A stretch of DNA of 64,000 bases from Pteria penguin (Eukaryota; Mollusca; Bivalvia; Pterioida; Pteriidae), in the NCBI GenBank assembly GCA_035048485.1, contig CM068592.1:33150501-33214500 (forward strand), written 5' to 3'. This document shows, in pieces, positions 21,300 through 33,975 of the stretch. The position numbers and the translations under genes were made by a program. Under the pieces are notes generated by a model, which saw nothing but the letters and a program-made list of their open reading frames with translations, ran no database searches and was not told the origin of the DNA. Every line of letters starts with the position of its first letter. The first letter of the stretch is position 1.

Positions 21300-21440
21300 C
21301 TATGAGTTTGGCTTTTTTAGTTTGTGGAAAGGTGGACCCGTAATCTGGCAAAACCACAACAAATGAGCATCCTATGTTGGTACCACAAATGCATTCCAAT
21401 CGACTATTTCTGTGATGTCTTTTTGTACGCTTATTCTTTT
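21300..21440 (+). repeat. Second, diverged family A tail fragment
   Basis: GTGGAAAGGTGGACCCGTAATC, CAAAACCACAAC, and TTCCAATCGACTATTTCTGTGATGT follow the order of the family A tail but with more changes than the tail just upstream. It may be an older copy lying next to copy 2. Confidence 0.45.
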
Positions 21441-22924
21441 ACTATCTGTATGTCCGACTCTTCTTATACACGGGAGTCAGATGTCTTCCTGTTTTATTGT
21501 TTTAAATGCCTTCCCGCAGTCGGATGGACATCTCATGTATATTTTTCATTTTCGAACGATTTTGGGTTTTTATTATTTATCTATTTAAAGCTGCATGGAA
21601 TACCGTTTTCTTTCAGACGAATTGCAATCCCTTAAAATTTCATTCTTACAGTTTTCTAGAGAAGACATTACTGCATGAAAATGTTCTCCTTAGTCAACGC
21701 AAGATTAGTAAGGCATACATCATGTAATGAAAGTCTTCTAATTGCACCACAATCACGACATCGATTGGCCGATTGATTTCACATATTCAGACAATTGGTG
21801 TGTTTATCAGAGATAAGAAAATTTGTCAGAACGTCAAAACAGTGTTAAAACAAAAACATACAAACAGTTTTTCGAGTCACCATTAAGACGATTAAAGATT
21901 TTGGAAAAAAATTTTGTATCAAGACTTACAACCAATTATCAATGCAAGAATTATTTCATGTATTTGCTTTATATTCAATTTCGATTGAGTTGTATAATTT
22001 TAACTTTTTTGTTAGTCTCCCCCTTTCCACCATTTCAGTATCAAGGCCACATGTCAAAACTCTATTTTTAATGTCTTTTACAAAAACAACAAGTAATGAC
22101 TTTTGGACGTCAAATGCCGTGATAATTACAAAAGCTATAAGACCACACACCATTCAAAACATCAGCATATCACGCAAAATTAATTGTTTTTTTTTCAATT
22201 TTGTATTTTACTTTGCGTGATTCATCAGATAAGGTTTGCATTGCAATTTATTGAATTTTGCCATCACTACAGAGTGTTTGAAGTATTTTGAAAATAGTAG
22301 AGTTTAATTCCATTCCTATAATAAGATCAAAGCATTGCTAGTTGCAAATTAATGTCATTATTTCTTCCAATCAAAATAACGAATTATAAACATTACGATG
22401 TCATAACCTTAGGAAGTAATACTTTAAGAAAGTATTAATTTTTGATTTTCTAAACCGACAACAAATACAAATGTTTTCTAGACAAATTCTAGTTTAAAAA
22501 TTCAATTTTCTTAATTTCAAAATACTACGAATAAATTTGAAAGTAAGTTTATATGCATTTGCACAATTCACGTTAAAGACAAAGATCAGATGTATATATG
22601 ATATATTAAAGAGCAAGAGGTGACAAGAACACTAAAATTCCAAATAATTGTTAACTTTTCTATGCGATCTGTCCCTTCTTATGTACACAAAATCCAGAGT
22701 GCTAAACTATGTGTTTAAAAATAGACATTATGAACATCTTTTCATGTTGTTTATACCAGCAATAAATAAAAAAAACTTTCTTACATTTATTCTAAAGACT
22801 AACAGTCTACTTCAATTTAAAAGAATAGAAATAAACGGGTCAAAGGTAAGGTATTCGCTCCACTTTAGATTCCGAATATAGTGGTAGGCAAACGACACAG
22901 AAGAGAACACATAACGGAATCACT
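21441..22924. other. Unassigned AT-rich sequence
   Basis: Several ORFs of 65-103 codons, none with a recognisable domain or coding-like composition. No repeat found. Confidence 0.35.
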
Positions 22925-23315
22925 AGGGACGAACAAAAGTCCAGAACATATGAAAACAAAGGACTTCATAACATAACATATAATGGAAGCAAACAATTCG
23001 GATTACAGGCCTGTACATATAACGGTAGCAAACAGTACGGACTAGAGACCAGAACATGCAACGGTAGCAATAGTATGGACCAGAGACCAGAACGTAAAAC
23101 GGTAACAAATAGTACGGACAACAGACTGGAATATATAACAGTAGCAAACAGCGCGGACTTCAGACCAGAACGGTAGTAAACAGTACGGACAACAGACCAA
23201 AGCATATAGCGGTAGCAAGCTGTAAGGAAAACAGAACATATAACGGTAGCAAACAATACGGACAACAGACCAGAACATACAACAATAGGACATATATCAG
23301 TAGCAAATAGTGCTA
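22925..23315. repeat. Tandem repeat, about 38-bp unit
   Basis: About ten imperfect units built on AGCAAACAGTACGGACAAC followed by AGACCAGAACATATAACGGT. Units vary by single bases and small deletions. On the minus strand the array is open in three frames (up to 140 codons, Leu/Tyr/Cys rich), an effect of the repeat. Confidence 0.85.
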
Positions 23316-23939
23316 AAAGCAAATTAAATCCACGTGGTATTAATTGTTCGTAAACAGTTCGACGATGGCAATCTAAAGAAGGGAACACAAATCATTATAC
23401 ATATACAATGATGAAACCGGGGTTCCAGGAAGAGTAAACATTCCCTGCAGCTTAGCCATGATCGCCCCGTTTGGCAACAAGGTCCAATTGTATGCAAAAG
23501 TAAAGTAGTATAGAAGACACCTTAAGTAAAAAGGGAATCCAACTAAGTGGAATCACAAATATTAAGAAAACGAGTGAATATGAAATTGCAGTCTTATTTA
23601 TAAGGAACTAAGAGGTGATATGCAGGTAGCTTCACGAAAAAGACATAACACCATGTCTGGAGTTTGACACCAATAGCAATAGGCACATAGTTTATACTGA
23701 ATATTCATTTGTAGATTCAGGGATGCTATTACTTGATAATATATTCCAAAATGTCCTAAAATATTAACAATGTATCAACAACATTTTCCAATACGAAAGA
23801 TTATTGATATTTACAGCAGAAATGACCATATGCAAATATTTGAAATCAATGCACGGATAAATCCAGCGCATCAATTGATAAGTATGTCAAATAATCAAAT
23901 GAATTAGTTATAAAAGTTACCTATATGCATTACTTTATA
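23316..23939. other. Unassigned, with a weak PLE 3' box at 23405-23480
   Basis: 23410-23470 carries a diverged reversed box (GGAAGAGTAAACATTCCCTG) preceded by ATGAAACCGGGGTTCC. The rest is unrecognised. Confidence 0.4.
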
Positions 23940-25190
23940 CATTCTATTCAAACCTCTAAACGTTTCGACCTTATTAATAAGTTCAATGACACCTCTAGAT
24001 ATCTCGATGATATTTAAGTTATCGATAACCCCGAGTTTGAAAACTATATTACTGACATTTATCCAACTAAACGTCAATTAAACAAAGCCAATACTTCCGA
24101 CCAGGAAACCCCTTTTTTGGATTTTTTTTAAATTAAATATTAAAATTATTAACAGCAATATTCATACCAACATATATGATAAACGTGACGACTTTGGATT
24201 TTCTATTGTAATCTTATCTAGATAATGATGTCCCCAGACTCCAACCATATGGTATATACATTAGTCAATAGGTTCGGTTCGCTAGAGCATGCACTAATGT
24301 TTCGGATTTTCACACAAAAAATCTCAGATTACTTTTAAAGTTCTTACTCAGGGTTATAGATATCATAAACTTAGAAAAACTTTTGGTAAATTTTACAGAT
24401 CTTATTCAAACATTTTATCTAATTTGGAAATGTGACATTTCAACAATATGTATCCAGCGGAATATCCCATCCCAACTTCTATGGTGATGTAGTGTACTAA
24501 GAAGGGTCAAAGTTTCATATCGGCAGATTTTAAAATTATTAAACACCTTCGACATCGACAGTATGTCCCCGAAATCATCGCTAAGACCATAGTTCTTGTA
24601 TTGGGTCCCTTTACACCCCAATGCAGACTTTTACTTTAGCGTGGCACGCTGACTAACAGGGTGGTAGGGACTCTATGACGGGCCTTCTCCAAACCTTTTC
24701 AGAGGAGACTAGGTGTTGATCCTCGTCCCTTCTGACTGCTAGTCAGGATTGATCAAGGATCTGAGTTCGGCTTACAGACGGACAGAGCACGGTTTAGTTA
24801 AGTTGATGTCACCTTACATATTTTTGATAGCAACATATTATTCTGTAACTTTTTCGTGTGTGATAAAATTTTCATGACCTCTCTTCTTGAGAAACCTTCT
24901 TGAGACATCCTTGTATATGGAGGATTATTTATAAATTTTTTAATGTGTATCTTTTGATTGTGCTGCTTTTATGGTCAGTGGGAAGGTGGGCGCTCGTAAA
25001 CCGATTAACAATACCAATTGAGTGACATTTGTTACTTCAATTGACCGTCCTAAGTCGGTATCGTAACCGCAGCACAATTGAATATTTTTGTAATGTTGTT
25101 CCGTGTATATTATGCTGTTGTCATTTTTTTTGTGCAGGTTCTTGGTGATTTTTGTCATATAGATTTGTCAGATGTCTTCAGTTTTCTCTT
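23940..25190 (+). mobile_element. Family A copy 3, 5'-truncated at the RT palm
   Basis: Begins at the segment preceding motif C (SKRFDLINKFNDTSRYLDDI at about 23950-24020, followed directly by TAA). It continues through IDNPEFENYITDIYP and a frameshifted C-terminal region to the SECIS-like fold and the tail ending GTCAGATGTCTTCAGTTTTC. Its codon at the site of the copy 1 TGA (17339) is TCC, serine. Confidence 0.8.
24651..24744 (+). promoter_or_regulatory. SECIS-like element in family A 3' UTR (copy 3)
   Basis: Outer arms GACTAACAG (24651-24659) and CTGCTAGTC (24736-24744), 5' quartet ATGA (24675-24678), twelve bases, AAA (24691-24693), and 3' quartet TGAT (24717-24720). The inner helix is more worn than in copies 1 and 2 (GGCCTTCTCC against GACTAGGTGT). 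Confidence 0.6.
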
Positions 25191-25194
25191 TTAT

Positions 25195-26754
25195 ACAAAT
25201 GTATAAAATAACATACCTGTGCGATAATTTGAGAATAGTCAATCAATAAATCTTTAAATGATATCAATATACATCTCACTATTACAAAAGATATTTGAAT
25301 TATGAAAGAAAGCGCGCCAGGTAAACCGGGTATATCAATATCGCATGCGCAGCATATACACTGCCCATTGGTCAAATCATTACATCCATTCATAAAAAAA
25401 ATGTTGTAAAGAGGAAAATATCAGTAATACAACTATTATTAATAGATAAAAATAATTTCACATCCGCGACACATACATAATGATTTAATGTACATTTCAG
25501 TTGCTTAATATATAATAAAAAATATGGCACATACCTAAGAATAAGAAAAGCTAGAACAATAAAATCTAGCCCTGAAAAACTCAAAAAGGATACACAGTAA
25601 GAATAATGGATAGGAATATATCATGACAGTAAATTGCACATTAAAGGTGTCGCCACTGTCTGCGTACTACAGAACGACTTGTTATGGCCATATATTGACT
25701 TCAAAATGAGAGAAAAGTGATAAAGCTTAGAACTTTAATCAAAATATATGTAAAGAAAAATTACTAGAACGTCACTTTAAAAAGGGAGGTAGAATCCTAC
25801 AAAGGCATTGTACAATATTATAATCTTTTGAGAAAGAAAGAAAGACATATGTAAAACTTTGATTTTTCATAAAGAGAACAGGGATAATCAAAATAGAAAT
25901 AAAACTAGTAAAATAGAATCTGCCTGTTTTGGAATAGCCAACAATTTGACTGAAATAAATCTCATTTTATTAAGAAAGGGTATTAACTATAGGAAATTAA
26001 TTTTCACCCTTTGTTACGAAGTTTGGTGATAATGACCCCGTAATTTATCTGTTCAGCTATGACGTAGAAAAGAAACTCATTCGTATATTTAATGTCTAGA
26101 TGGATATATTTTTATCTACGTTATGCTGTGGCATTTGACAAGAGACATTTGATCCCATTCCAGATCTACGGGTAAATGATTATCCCCTTCATTTCATTTT
26201 GTTTGTTTGTTTGCTACCTTTTTTGGAGGGTTGTTTTGTTTTGTTTTTGTTTTGTTTCTTTGTTTGTTTGGGGGTTTTTTTTGGGGGGGGGGGGGGCTGG
26301 GGTTGTGTTGGATTGTTTATGTTTTCCTTATATTGATATTCATTTTCAAGACATCGATACCGTTATATCCTTTTGACACATCGATTTGAAGAGTATTTCA
26401 GTTTTAAAAATATTTAAATTGTAAAGTATGCTGCACTCGATGTATTTTCCTATTAATCTTACCGAGGAACACCAAATTCATTTAACATGATTCTGGTACA
26501 TTAAACGTAAGGGTTAATCAGCATTGCATCGAAGTTGTTAAGTTGTAATAGCTTCACTTCATTATTTGTATACATTAAATGCATATCATTATTTGGTATC
26601 CTGGGAAAACAGTCAAGGCTTTCTACTTAAAGACCATTTTCGATATCCATCGTTTTACTTTATGTTATTAGAAATTATTCGCATAGTACTTAACATGGTT
26701 ATTCATTAAAATAAGCTTTTTCGAATTTGCAATTTGTACTACACATCAGGGATA
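25195..26754. other. Unassigned sequence with a T/G low-complexity tract
   Basis: 26191-26308 is TTTG/TTTTG repeats followed by a G run. The ORFs there are artefacts. Nothing else recognised. Confidence 0.4.
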
Positions 26755-26970
26755 TAAAGATGATGGATATATCTAAACCATAAGTCCGAAAATCCAAAGG
26801 ACATACAAAATCAGTGAAAATGAGAACCAAATAGAAAACAAAAAATGTCTACTTGACGATCATATGTGAACCTGCTTGATGGAGTGAGATCATGTGTCTG
26901 GGGAGAGTGAGCATTTCCTGATTGCTAGCAACGCCCATTACATATACCCTGTAGATAAAGTAGAAAGAAG
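26755..26970 (-). repeat. Solo 3' tail of family B
   Basis: Begins ATAAAGATGATGGATATATC, contains the GGGGAGAGTGAGCATTTCCTG box, and stops shortly after CCCATTACATATACCC. No RT sequence attached. Confidence 0.75.
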
Positions 26971-27394
26971 CCCGAAAAGCGAAGGAGTTCAAGAACATGT
27001 GAAATTTTGACACTCATCATCGGATGAATTTCTTCTTTTCCATCTAAATCCATGTTCACTGCGAAATTATTTAGGTTTTCTTTCCTTATCGAACGCATTC
27101 AAGCAATGATCAATTCTGAATATCTGGGTCAAGCTACAACAATATATCGCTCATGACGTTTGTACTTTACGAGAAAGAGTATCCCCTTATTTATGCTGAT
27201 AAAATTCCAATTTCATTTTGACATATAACATAGAGCCATCTTTTATTGTATATACGAAAATATTTGTTGCTATGTTACTGATACAACAACTTTCAACAGT
27301 CGTCGTTCATAGATTACAGATAAGTATAGACGGACAATATATATCCGTCCTGTCCGACCTGATGAAAATATAAACACGACACAAAATATTTCAG
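26971..27394. other. Unassigned sequence
   Basis: Nothing recognised. Confidence 0.3.
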
Positions 27395-27770
27395 CAAAAG
27401 ATACAAACAGAAGACATCTGACGGAGCTGTATAACACAAATCACCAAGGACATGCACAAAAAATATAATAATAAATATAGAACATATATACCTTATAATT
27501 TGGTGCACCATATGCGCATTTCGACAACTTATGTCTCTTCAGTGATACTCGTGGCCAAATGATTGGAATTCTCAAAATATATAAATATTTGAGGAGCAGT
27601 GTTGAAACCAAAATGACCGAAAAGTGAACCAAAGAATCTATCTATAGTAGAATATACACGGGAAAGCATTTCAAAAATATTCGATTGTGCTGCGTTTACG
27701 ATACCGATTAAGGACGGTCAATTGAAGTGACAAACATCATTTAATTGGTGTGGGAAACGGTTTAAAAGTA
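27395..27770 (-). repeat. Family A tail split by a family D repeat
   Basis: 27400-27461 is the reverse of the tail end (GAAGACATCTGACGGAGCTG, ATCACCAAGGACATGCAC). 27646-27770 is the reverse of the preceding tail part (ATTCGATTGTGCTGCG, GGACGGTCAATTGAAG, TTAATTGGTGTGG). A family D repeat lies between them. Confidence 0.7.
27462..27645 (+). repeat. Family D interspersed repeat
   Basis: Starts near ATAAATATAGAACATATATA, then GGTGCACCATATGCGCATTT, CGACAACTTATGTCTCTTCA, GTGATACTCGTGGCC and GAGGAGCAGTGTTGAAACC. It shares this order with copies at 29.6, 33.3, 39.7 and 50.8 kb. No ORF. It is inserted in a family A tail. Confidence 0.75.
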
Positions 27771-27854
27771 TAAAATGATTTTAAAATAACTTGTTATTGT
27801 CATTCATATCATACGAATGTATATATTGACCAGTACTTATTTAATATAGCGTGC

Positions 27855-27855
27855 C

Positions 27856-27888
<33 letters not shown>
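27855..27888. repeat. Poly-T run
   Basis: More than 30 consecutive T; no element could be assigned to it. Confidence 0.9.
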
Positions 27889-27891
<3 letters not shown>

Positions 27892-28009
27892 TCATAGAGA
27901 CTCTTTGTTCATTCCTATATTTCAAGTCGAGCTAAAATTTTGGAAATATATAAGAAAATTCCAAAATAACACACAAAGCAGAATTGAATTTGAGTGTGTT
28001 TAAACTAAG

Positions 28010-28055
28010 AGAAAAAAGAGGAGTTACTGGCTCAGTTATGTGGCAGAAGTCTAAG
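28010..28055 (-). repeat. Very short family A tail end (subtype 1)
   Basis: Reverse complement of the last 45 bases of the 18.3 kb tail: AGAGGAGTTACTGGCTCAGT followed by TATGTGGCAGAAGTC. Confidence 0.6.
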
Positions 28056-29614
28056 AACTACCCAGTTTGCGAATGTTTTACAAAAATCAGTATGTGATGT
28101 AATTGAAATAATATTGTCGGTATCAATTTCAAACTTATAGATAGACTACATGCTGTGTGAGTTTGTAGAATTGTAAATTTCCGTAACTAGGATTGTAAAA
28201 AAAATTTTTGATTATTGGTTTGGGCATTTTAAGGTCATTTGACATCGAACTCCCTGCGGGTTTTCTGACAGATCATAATTCATTATGATTTTATCCCTGC
28301 CTATGTATTGTAAGGGAAACGTGGTCCATTGAAAGTACACTTTTTCTATTAAAGTTGTATACCCTACAGTTCGGTATAATTTCAAAAATTAAAGCATGTG
28401 AAACAAAAACTATATTTTTCTCGTATGGCTGAAGTTATTAACTTTGCGTTAATAACATTTTTTGTTGCTTCATACCTTCGGAGATATCAAAATAAAAAGA
28501 GGATACTTCGTAAATAAAGAGGATATTCCATAAATACAACTGTACCCTGACTTCGCGCATGCGCAATTTATTCAAAACAAATACGACGAAGGGAGACTCC
28601 AAAAGAAAACAATTTCAGTAAATACTAACTTTAGCAGATTTGAATGAAGATTTTCAAGTTACTCGTCAAGATTATTTATCTCGCCCTCCATGATACGGCT
28701 TCCGAATTAGATCACGTGATAAGTTGGTCGTAAACATTCTATTTACAAACATCGCGTTTTAGACAGCCATATCTCACTTAATACGACGAATCTGATCACA
28801 ACATTTGCAAGGGCCTTTTTTAAATATGTTTTAGGCTTATACATATAATCAAAACAGTTTAGAATAAATTTACCTATAATATGCGAACATAGGGTATACA
28901 GCTCGTATGTTCACAAACTATTGCATTCAGAACTAATATTTGAAATAGCAATTATTTTGCTCTAACCGTATTTTCCCTACTCCGAAGTGCATTCGAAATT
29001 GTTTTCAGAGAAAGCCATTATAAGAGTTCGATATCTATTAAGAAAATATAGGATTTAAAACAAGTGCTATTTCAAAACTGGCGATAAAAGGGGGTTAACT
29101 GATTCCTTAATCATGTGTTGCAATTTGAAAACAACATGGCTCCCGTCAGAACAAAGAATGTATAGTTATACTTAAGGAATATCTATTCCGCATACTTCTA
29201 TTAGAAGCAATGTATTAAAATATATCGTTGCATCGAAATTTAGCATGTACGACCTTATATATTGTATTTTACTGAGATGGATAACCTGTTGTTAAAGTTG
29301 AAGCAAGTAAAAAAACCAATTATATTTTCAAAACGAGCTATACAAAAAGAACGATATTTTGCACGGATACTAGTGAATTTTTTTCGCTCTAGCTCTTTAA
29401 TCATCATGTGCATTCCTGTGCATACCTCATATTCACTAAATGTAAGCTTTTTCACAAGTTATAGTGTAGTAGGTTGCCATTCAAATCTCCGATTCCAGCT
29501 TCCAGTAGGTCTTCTTTTCCATAGAATTAGAAAATATTTACTTTTTCGACAGCCCTCTCCCTTACACCCCAGTCTTCTTATTTGAACTGCTATATTGACA
29601 TGAACATGACTGAG
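28056..29614. other. Unassigned sequence
   Basis: No gene or repeat recognised. ORFs near 29255-29585 are short and without domain resemblance. Confidence 0.3.
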
Positions 29615-29985
29615 ATAGATATAAACATATATACCTATTAATTTTGTGTACCAGATGCGCATTTCGACAACTTATGTCTCTTCAGTGATACTCGTGGCCG
29701 AATGATGGGAATTTGCATAATATTTACAATATTTGAAGAGCGGTGTTGAAACCAAATTGACCAAAAAGTGACCCAAAGAATCAATCTAAGGACAGCGCTA
29801 TGCTTGAGGGAGATACTCCTTAGTTTTAGAGTGATTTACACAATTTCATGACTGAAAATTTGAAGTATATATGTCATGTCAGTACAAAAGTAATGAAAAG
29901 TAGACCGTCAGTACAAATGCACTGAAAACTAGACTAACGATGCTCTCGGTGACTATCAGTCCACCAGAAATCGTCAAATGTGTCT
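29615..29985 (+). repeat. Family D repeat, long copy
   Basis: Contains ACCAGATGCGCATTTCGACA, TGTCTCTTCAGTGATACTCG and GAAGAGCGGTGTTGAAACC. It also holds a downstream part shared with 33.5-33.7 kb: GAGGGAGATACTCCTTAG, two GTCAGTACAAA motifs, and CTCGGTGACTATCAGTCCAC near its end. Confidence 0.75.
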
Positions 29986-32879
29986 TCTGCATGACTTATA
30001 TTCTATTGTCAAATATCACAAGTTCCGGTGAATGAAGTTTTCGGTTTTTGACATTCCCTAGCGGTTATTGTGAATGCTACAAACTACACTGTATATAAGG
30101 TTTCCTATGCTATTGTTAAAGTGAATTATCTCTTGATCATTGTTAATGAGCCTACGTAAGAGTCTTCATATTGCCGCTTAATTATTGAATTAACCATGTT
30201 GTATCTGAATTCCGTCTGCTTACATGCTTAGCTCGTGCAGTTTGCATTAACTTGTAAGCCATTCACATCAAACTGACCAAATCGAAATTTGCATTTGTAT
30301 TCTGACTGAAAGCTTGTAACAAATAATAATATGATTTGGTTGGGTCATATCGGAGAATTCATGTGCAGTGGTGTGTTTAATACCAAGCAAAAGAGAAATG
30401 CAAAGAGGTATATCCTTTTGTAAGCTTTACTTTTATCCTTTGAAATCGAAAATTAATAGAAATTTACCTTACATCATATGCAATATGAACATGAAATCGA
30501 TAAATCATCGTTACTAAATCCGTTTTCCTGAGCGTCCAACAAGTCAGCGGGAGAAATATAAAGCAAAGAAATATTGAGCAGACATTAGGGTACTTGATGC
30601 TGAGAAGATAATTAAGTTATTATGAGGTCACCTCTGTCATTAGGTAAAACCTCTGACAACTGAAAAGGTTTTCAGGAACAGAAAGGGGTACAAAATACTC
30701 GGAAAGATGTACGACGGAATGAAGTAGTGAATTAAATATATTACTTATATATTTGTTCAGCATGAATAAACAATAATTTAATCCACAATCCGATCTCCCT
30801 ATGTCATAGTAATATGGTATGATAGTCTTCAGCATAATGCTAATACAGGTAAAATTATGTCTCAGTAAGTTGTTTTCATGGCAGATACGGCTATGAAAAT
30901 AGGAGATCCTTATTCTTCATTTTCACATGATCTCAATTTTGATTTCTAGGATTTCATTGATGCCCAATAGGGCCTTAAGTGTAACTGTAATGTAATATCA
31001 GTAATGAAAACAAACCGTAAAATAATATCAAGAGAACACAACAGTGAAACATTACAAAATGAACGAAGTTAGCGTATAATAAAACCTAACTATAAAGAAA
31101 TAGGAAATAAAGTATTAACAATCATCCTGTGTCCAAAGGTATCCATGTCTAACCAAGTCCTTATCTTAATTACGAAAGGTCTCTGCGCCGTGATATATAG
31201 CTTAATCAATCGAAACCATTATCTTCCAGTAATCGAAATCTCTTGGCGGTGTACTATAGAGATATTGATAGCAAAGGCCAATATATGGATTCAGCACAAC
31301 AGATAAGCGATGAAGATAAAATCTTTTTGATTCTTTTATTTGCTTAAATGCAAATGTGATTTCTCACTTGGTTCTCTCTCTCTCTCTCTCTCTCTCTTTG
31401 TTGTAATTCAAAGACAGTGCTTAAATTGTGCACATATTTGCGATGATATATTTGAGTATTTCCCCTTTGCAATTTATTACTATCATTATTGTTATAATTG
31501 TTCTATTATTATAATAATTGTCATTTCTTTTTTTATTCACCTTTGTTGTTTTTTTTTTTCTTATTCTACTTTAGACGCTGTTATCCAGATTAGTTTGGTT
31601 TTTTATGCTCTCTTTAACTTTATTTTAAATAATATTTACTTATTTTCTGAGGCGGTTCATAGTTTACATTACTGTGACTAACGTCAAAATACAGAGCTGA
31701 GAATATTTGACATGGCATGTGTCAGACTAGAGGCTAATGATGAGCTTCGAGGCGATTAGATCCTCATCCGACTTAATGACAGAAGTCTGCCGAGTCTGAT
31801 CTACATTAGTAATGACTTGACGAAATGTTTTGTATATCAGAGTTCTTTGGTGCATTCAGAAATTTCCTATATAATAATGATGCTCTGTGCTTGACATATA
31901 TATTTCAGCTTGTGCCGTAATCACAATATTAAAGCTTCATGGTTCTGTCACTTACAGAAAACCTTGTAATAAGGCGCTATTGAAAATGTGTGCTATCAAA
32001 CTGATGCATAATTTATTTGAAGTGCAACCTATGAAACAAATTAGGAAATAGTTTTAGTGAACTACAAGTTGATATAATATATTCATACGGATGTTCCAGA
32101 TTTGAAAGTCAATGATAGTCATAATTTTCTTCTTTACATATGTACATATATTGGTATAATTATCAATGGGAATTAATATCAATGGTTTGGATACGGTATC
32201 AATGCCCTGGCAGGATATCAGATTGTGTCTTTAATAAGAGAAAATATGTCGCAAAATTTACTGAATTAGGATTCATAGTACGAATCTATATAGATGTACC
32301 TAAAAATCATGTAAACATAGTTAAATACAATTGGCAATCGTCTCTCTCTCAAACAGTTAAGCAGATGGAATTAACTAAATAAATCTATACAATATCAAGT
32401 GTATATCAGTATATAACCAATAGTATGAGACGTTAGAAACAGATTTATATACAGAGAAAGCAAAGTCAGAATAGATGAACAGTGAGATAGGGTAATAGAT
32501 CTGACTGAACCATATGATAAAATCCACAGAGGGAAAAGCACACAAGCACCGGAAATGTAGATTAGAACAAATACATATCAATACATAGATATCAAGAATG
32601 CCAGAAAAGTATCTAATTTAATAGAAATGATGTTGTATTTAGTATTTTGAATCCTTGGGTAATTTGAAATATTGAAAAATGTGTTTAAAGCTTTACCGGG
32701 ATTATTTTAACAATACTGTTGGAACTACATTGACGTAGTAACACATGTAGTAAATAAAGGAATAAGTAAATGATGAAAAGTATATAAATGTTTTAACGAT
32801 ATACATAAAATGGTTTCAGTAAAATTTTATCTAAGTTAAGTGGTAGTTGTATCATGAATATGTTATTATACATATTCTT
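29986..32879. other. Unassigned sequence with a (TC)n run
   Basis: 31374-31398 is a pure TC dinucleotide run. No gene or interspersed repeat recognised in the remaining 2.9 kb. Confidence 0.35.
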
Positions 32880-33070
32880 AAAGGAGAAAACAGGAGACAC
32901 GTGACCAGGCCGCATGATACAAACATCCAAGGACATGCACATAAAACATGATAATAGTCAAGTAAACAAAGAAAACGACATTACAAAACTATTCGATAGT
33001 ACTGCAGTAATAATACCGACTTAGGACGCGAACAAGGATCAACAGGTTTCTCAAGACAAGATGTTATAAC
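32880..33070 (-). repeat. Family A tail, rearranged
   Basis: Reverse blocks seen: AAGGACATGCAC, ACATTACAAAACTATTCGAT, ACCGACTTAGGACG, then directly ACAAGGATCAACAGGTTTCTC. The middle of the tail (the GTTAACCACACC box) is missing, so two tail blocks are joined. Confidence 0.6.
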
Positions 33071-33269
33071 ATTTTCACAAGAAACGGTATAACAATAATA
33101 TGCTAGAATAAAATAGAAACAAGCAATACTTTGCAGTGACATACTTTCCATAGGTAGCTGGAGTATGGGACATATTATTTTAAAGCTGCATATTTAATTC
33201 ATTCACCTATAGCAATATTAATGTAAAACAGCAATTCATATTATCTGTTAAATTTTGAAACAGTCCATA

Positions 33270-33700
33270 TCTTTCACCAGATGCGCATTTGGACAACTTA
33301 TGTCTCATCAGTGATGCTCGTGGCCGAATGATTGGAATTTTCATATTATACAAATATTTGAAGGGCAGTATTTTGGTTTCAACACTGCTCTTCAAATATT
33401 TTGGAAATTCCAACATTTGGCCACGAGCATCACTGAAGAGACATAAGTTGTCGAAATGCGCATATGGTGCACCAAATTAAAATGTATATATGTTCTATAT
33501 TTATTAAAACCCAAAATGACCGAAAAAGTTAACCAAAACATCAGTCTAAGGACAAAGGTATGTATGAGGGAGATACTTCTTACTTTTAGTATATATTTCA
33601 TGTCAGTACAAAAGCACTGAAAAGCTGACCGTCAGTACAAAAGCACTGAAAACTAGACTTATGGTGCCCTCGGGGACTATCAGTCCACCAGCAGTGACAA
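33270..33700. repeat. Family D repeat with an inverted second copy inside it
   Basis: 33275-33369 is plus-oriented family D. 33370-33490 is the same sequence in reverse. From about 33505 the plus copy resumes (CCCAAAATGACCGAAAAAG) and goes on to GGGGACTATCAGTCCACCAG near 33690. The inverted arms of about 90 bases with a 14-base spacer could fold into a long hairpin. Confidence 0.75.
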
Positions 33701-33859
33701 AATAAAATTAATCGGAGAGTTGGTGTACTGGAAACGAAATACACTGGGGCTTAATCAACGCTTAGCTTAATATCGGAAAATACTGTGTATCTTTCATGAT
33801 TTAAATGTCATGATTAAACTCGTGACCTTCCGGTTACTTAGAAGACTAGATACTCCTCA

Positions 33860-33975
33860 GGTGACATCTGACTTTGTCTGAATATGATACTATACACGAT
33901 ATTGTCCTTTTATTCCAGGGACTATGAGATATGGTTTACCCTTCGGTACCTCTTCGGTTTTTGTTTTACTTAATT
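33860..33975 (+). repeat. PLE-like 3' repeat (subtype C) fragment
   Basis: TTTGTCTGAATATGATACTA, GACTATGAGATATGGTTTAC and CTTCGGTACCTCTTCGG match 6725-6830. The conserved box itself is missing here. Confidence 0.65.

Noticed and set aside
21324..22220. Cluster of 65-103-codon plus-strand ORFs
   Set aside because: Their starts overlap a family A tail fragment, composition is Phe-rich and AT-driven, and no domain was found.
22923..23388. Three minus-strand Cys/Tyr-rich ORFs
   Set aside because: Repeat-driven frames in the 38-bp minisatellite with no start context or family resemblance.
26176..26389. Two overlapping Phe/Gly-rich ORFs
   Set aside because: Caused by the T/G low-complexity tract at 26191-26308.
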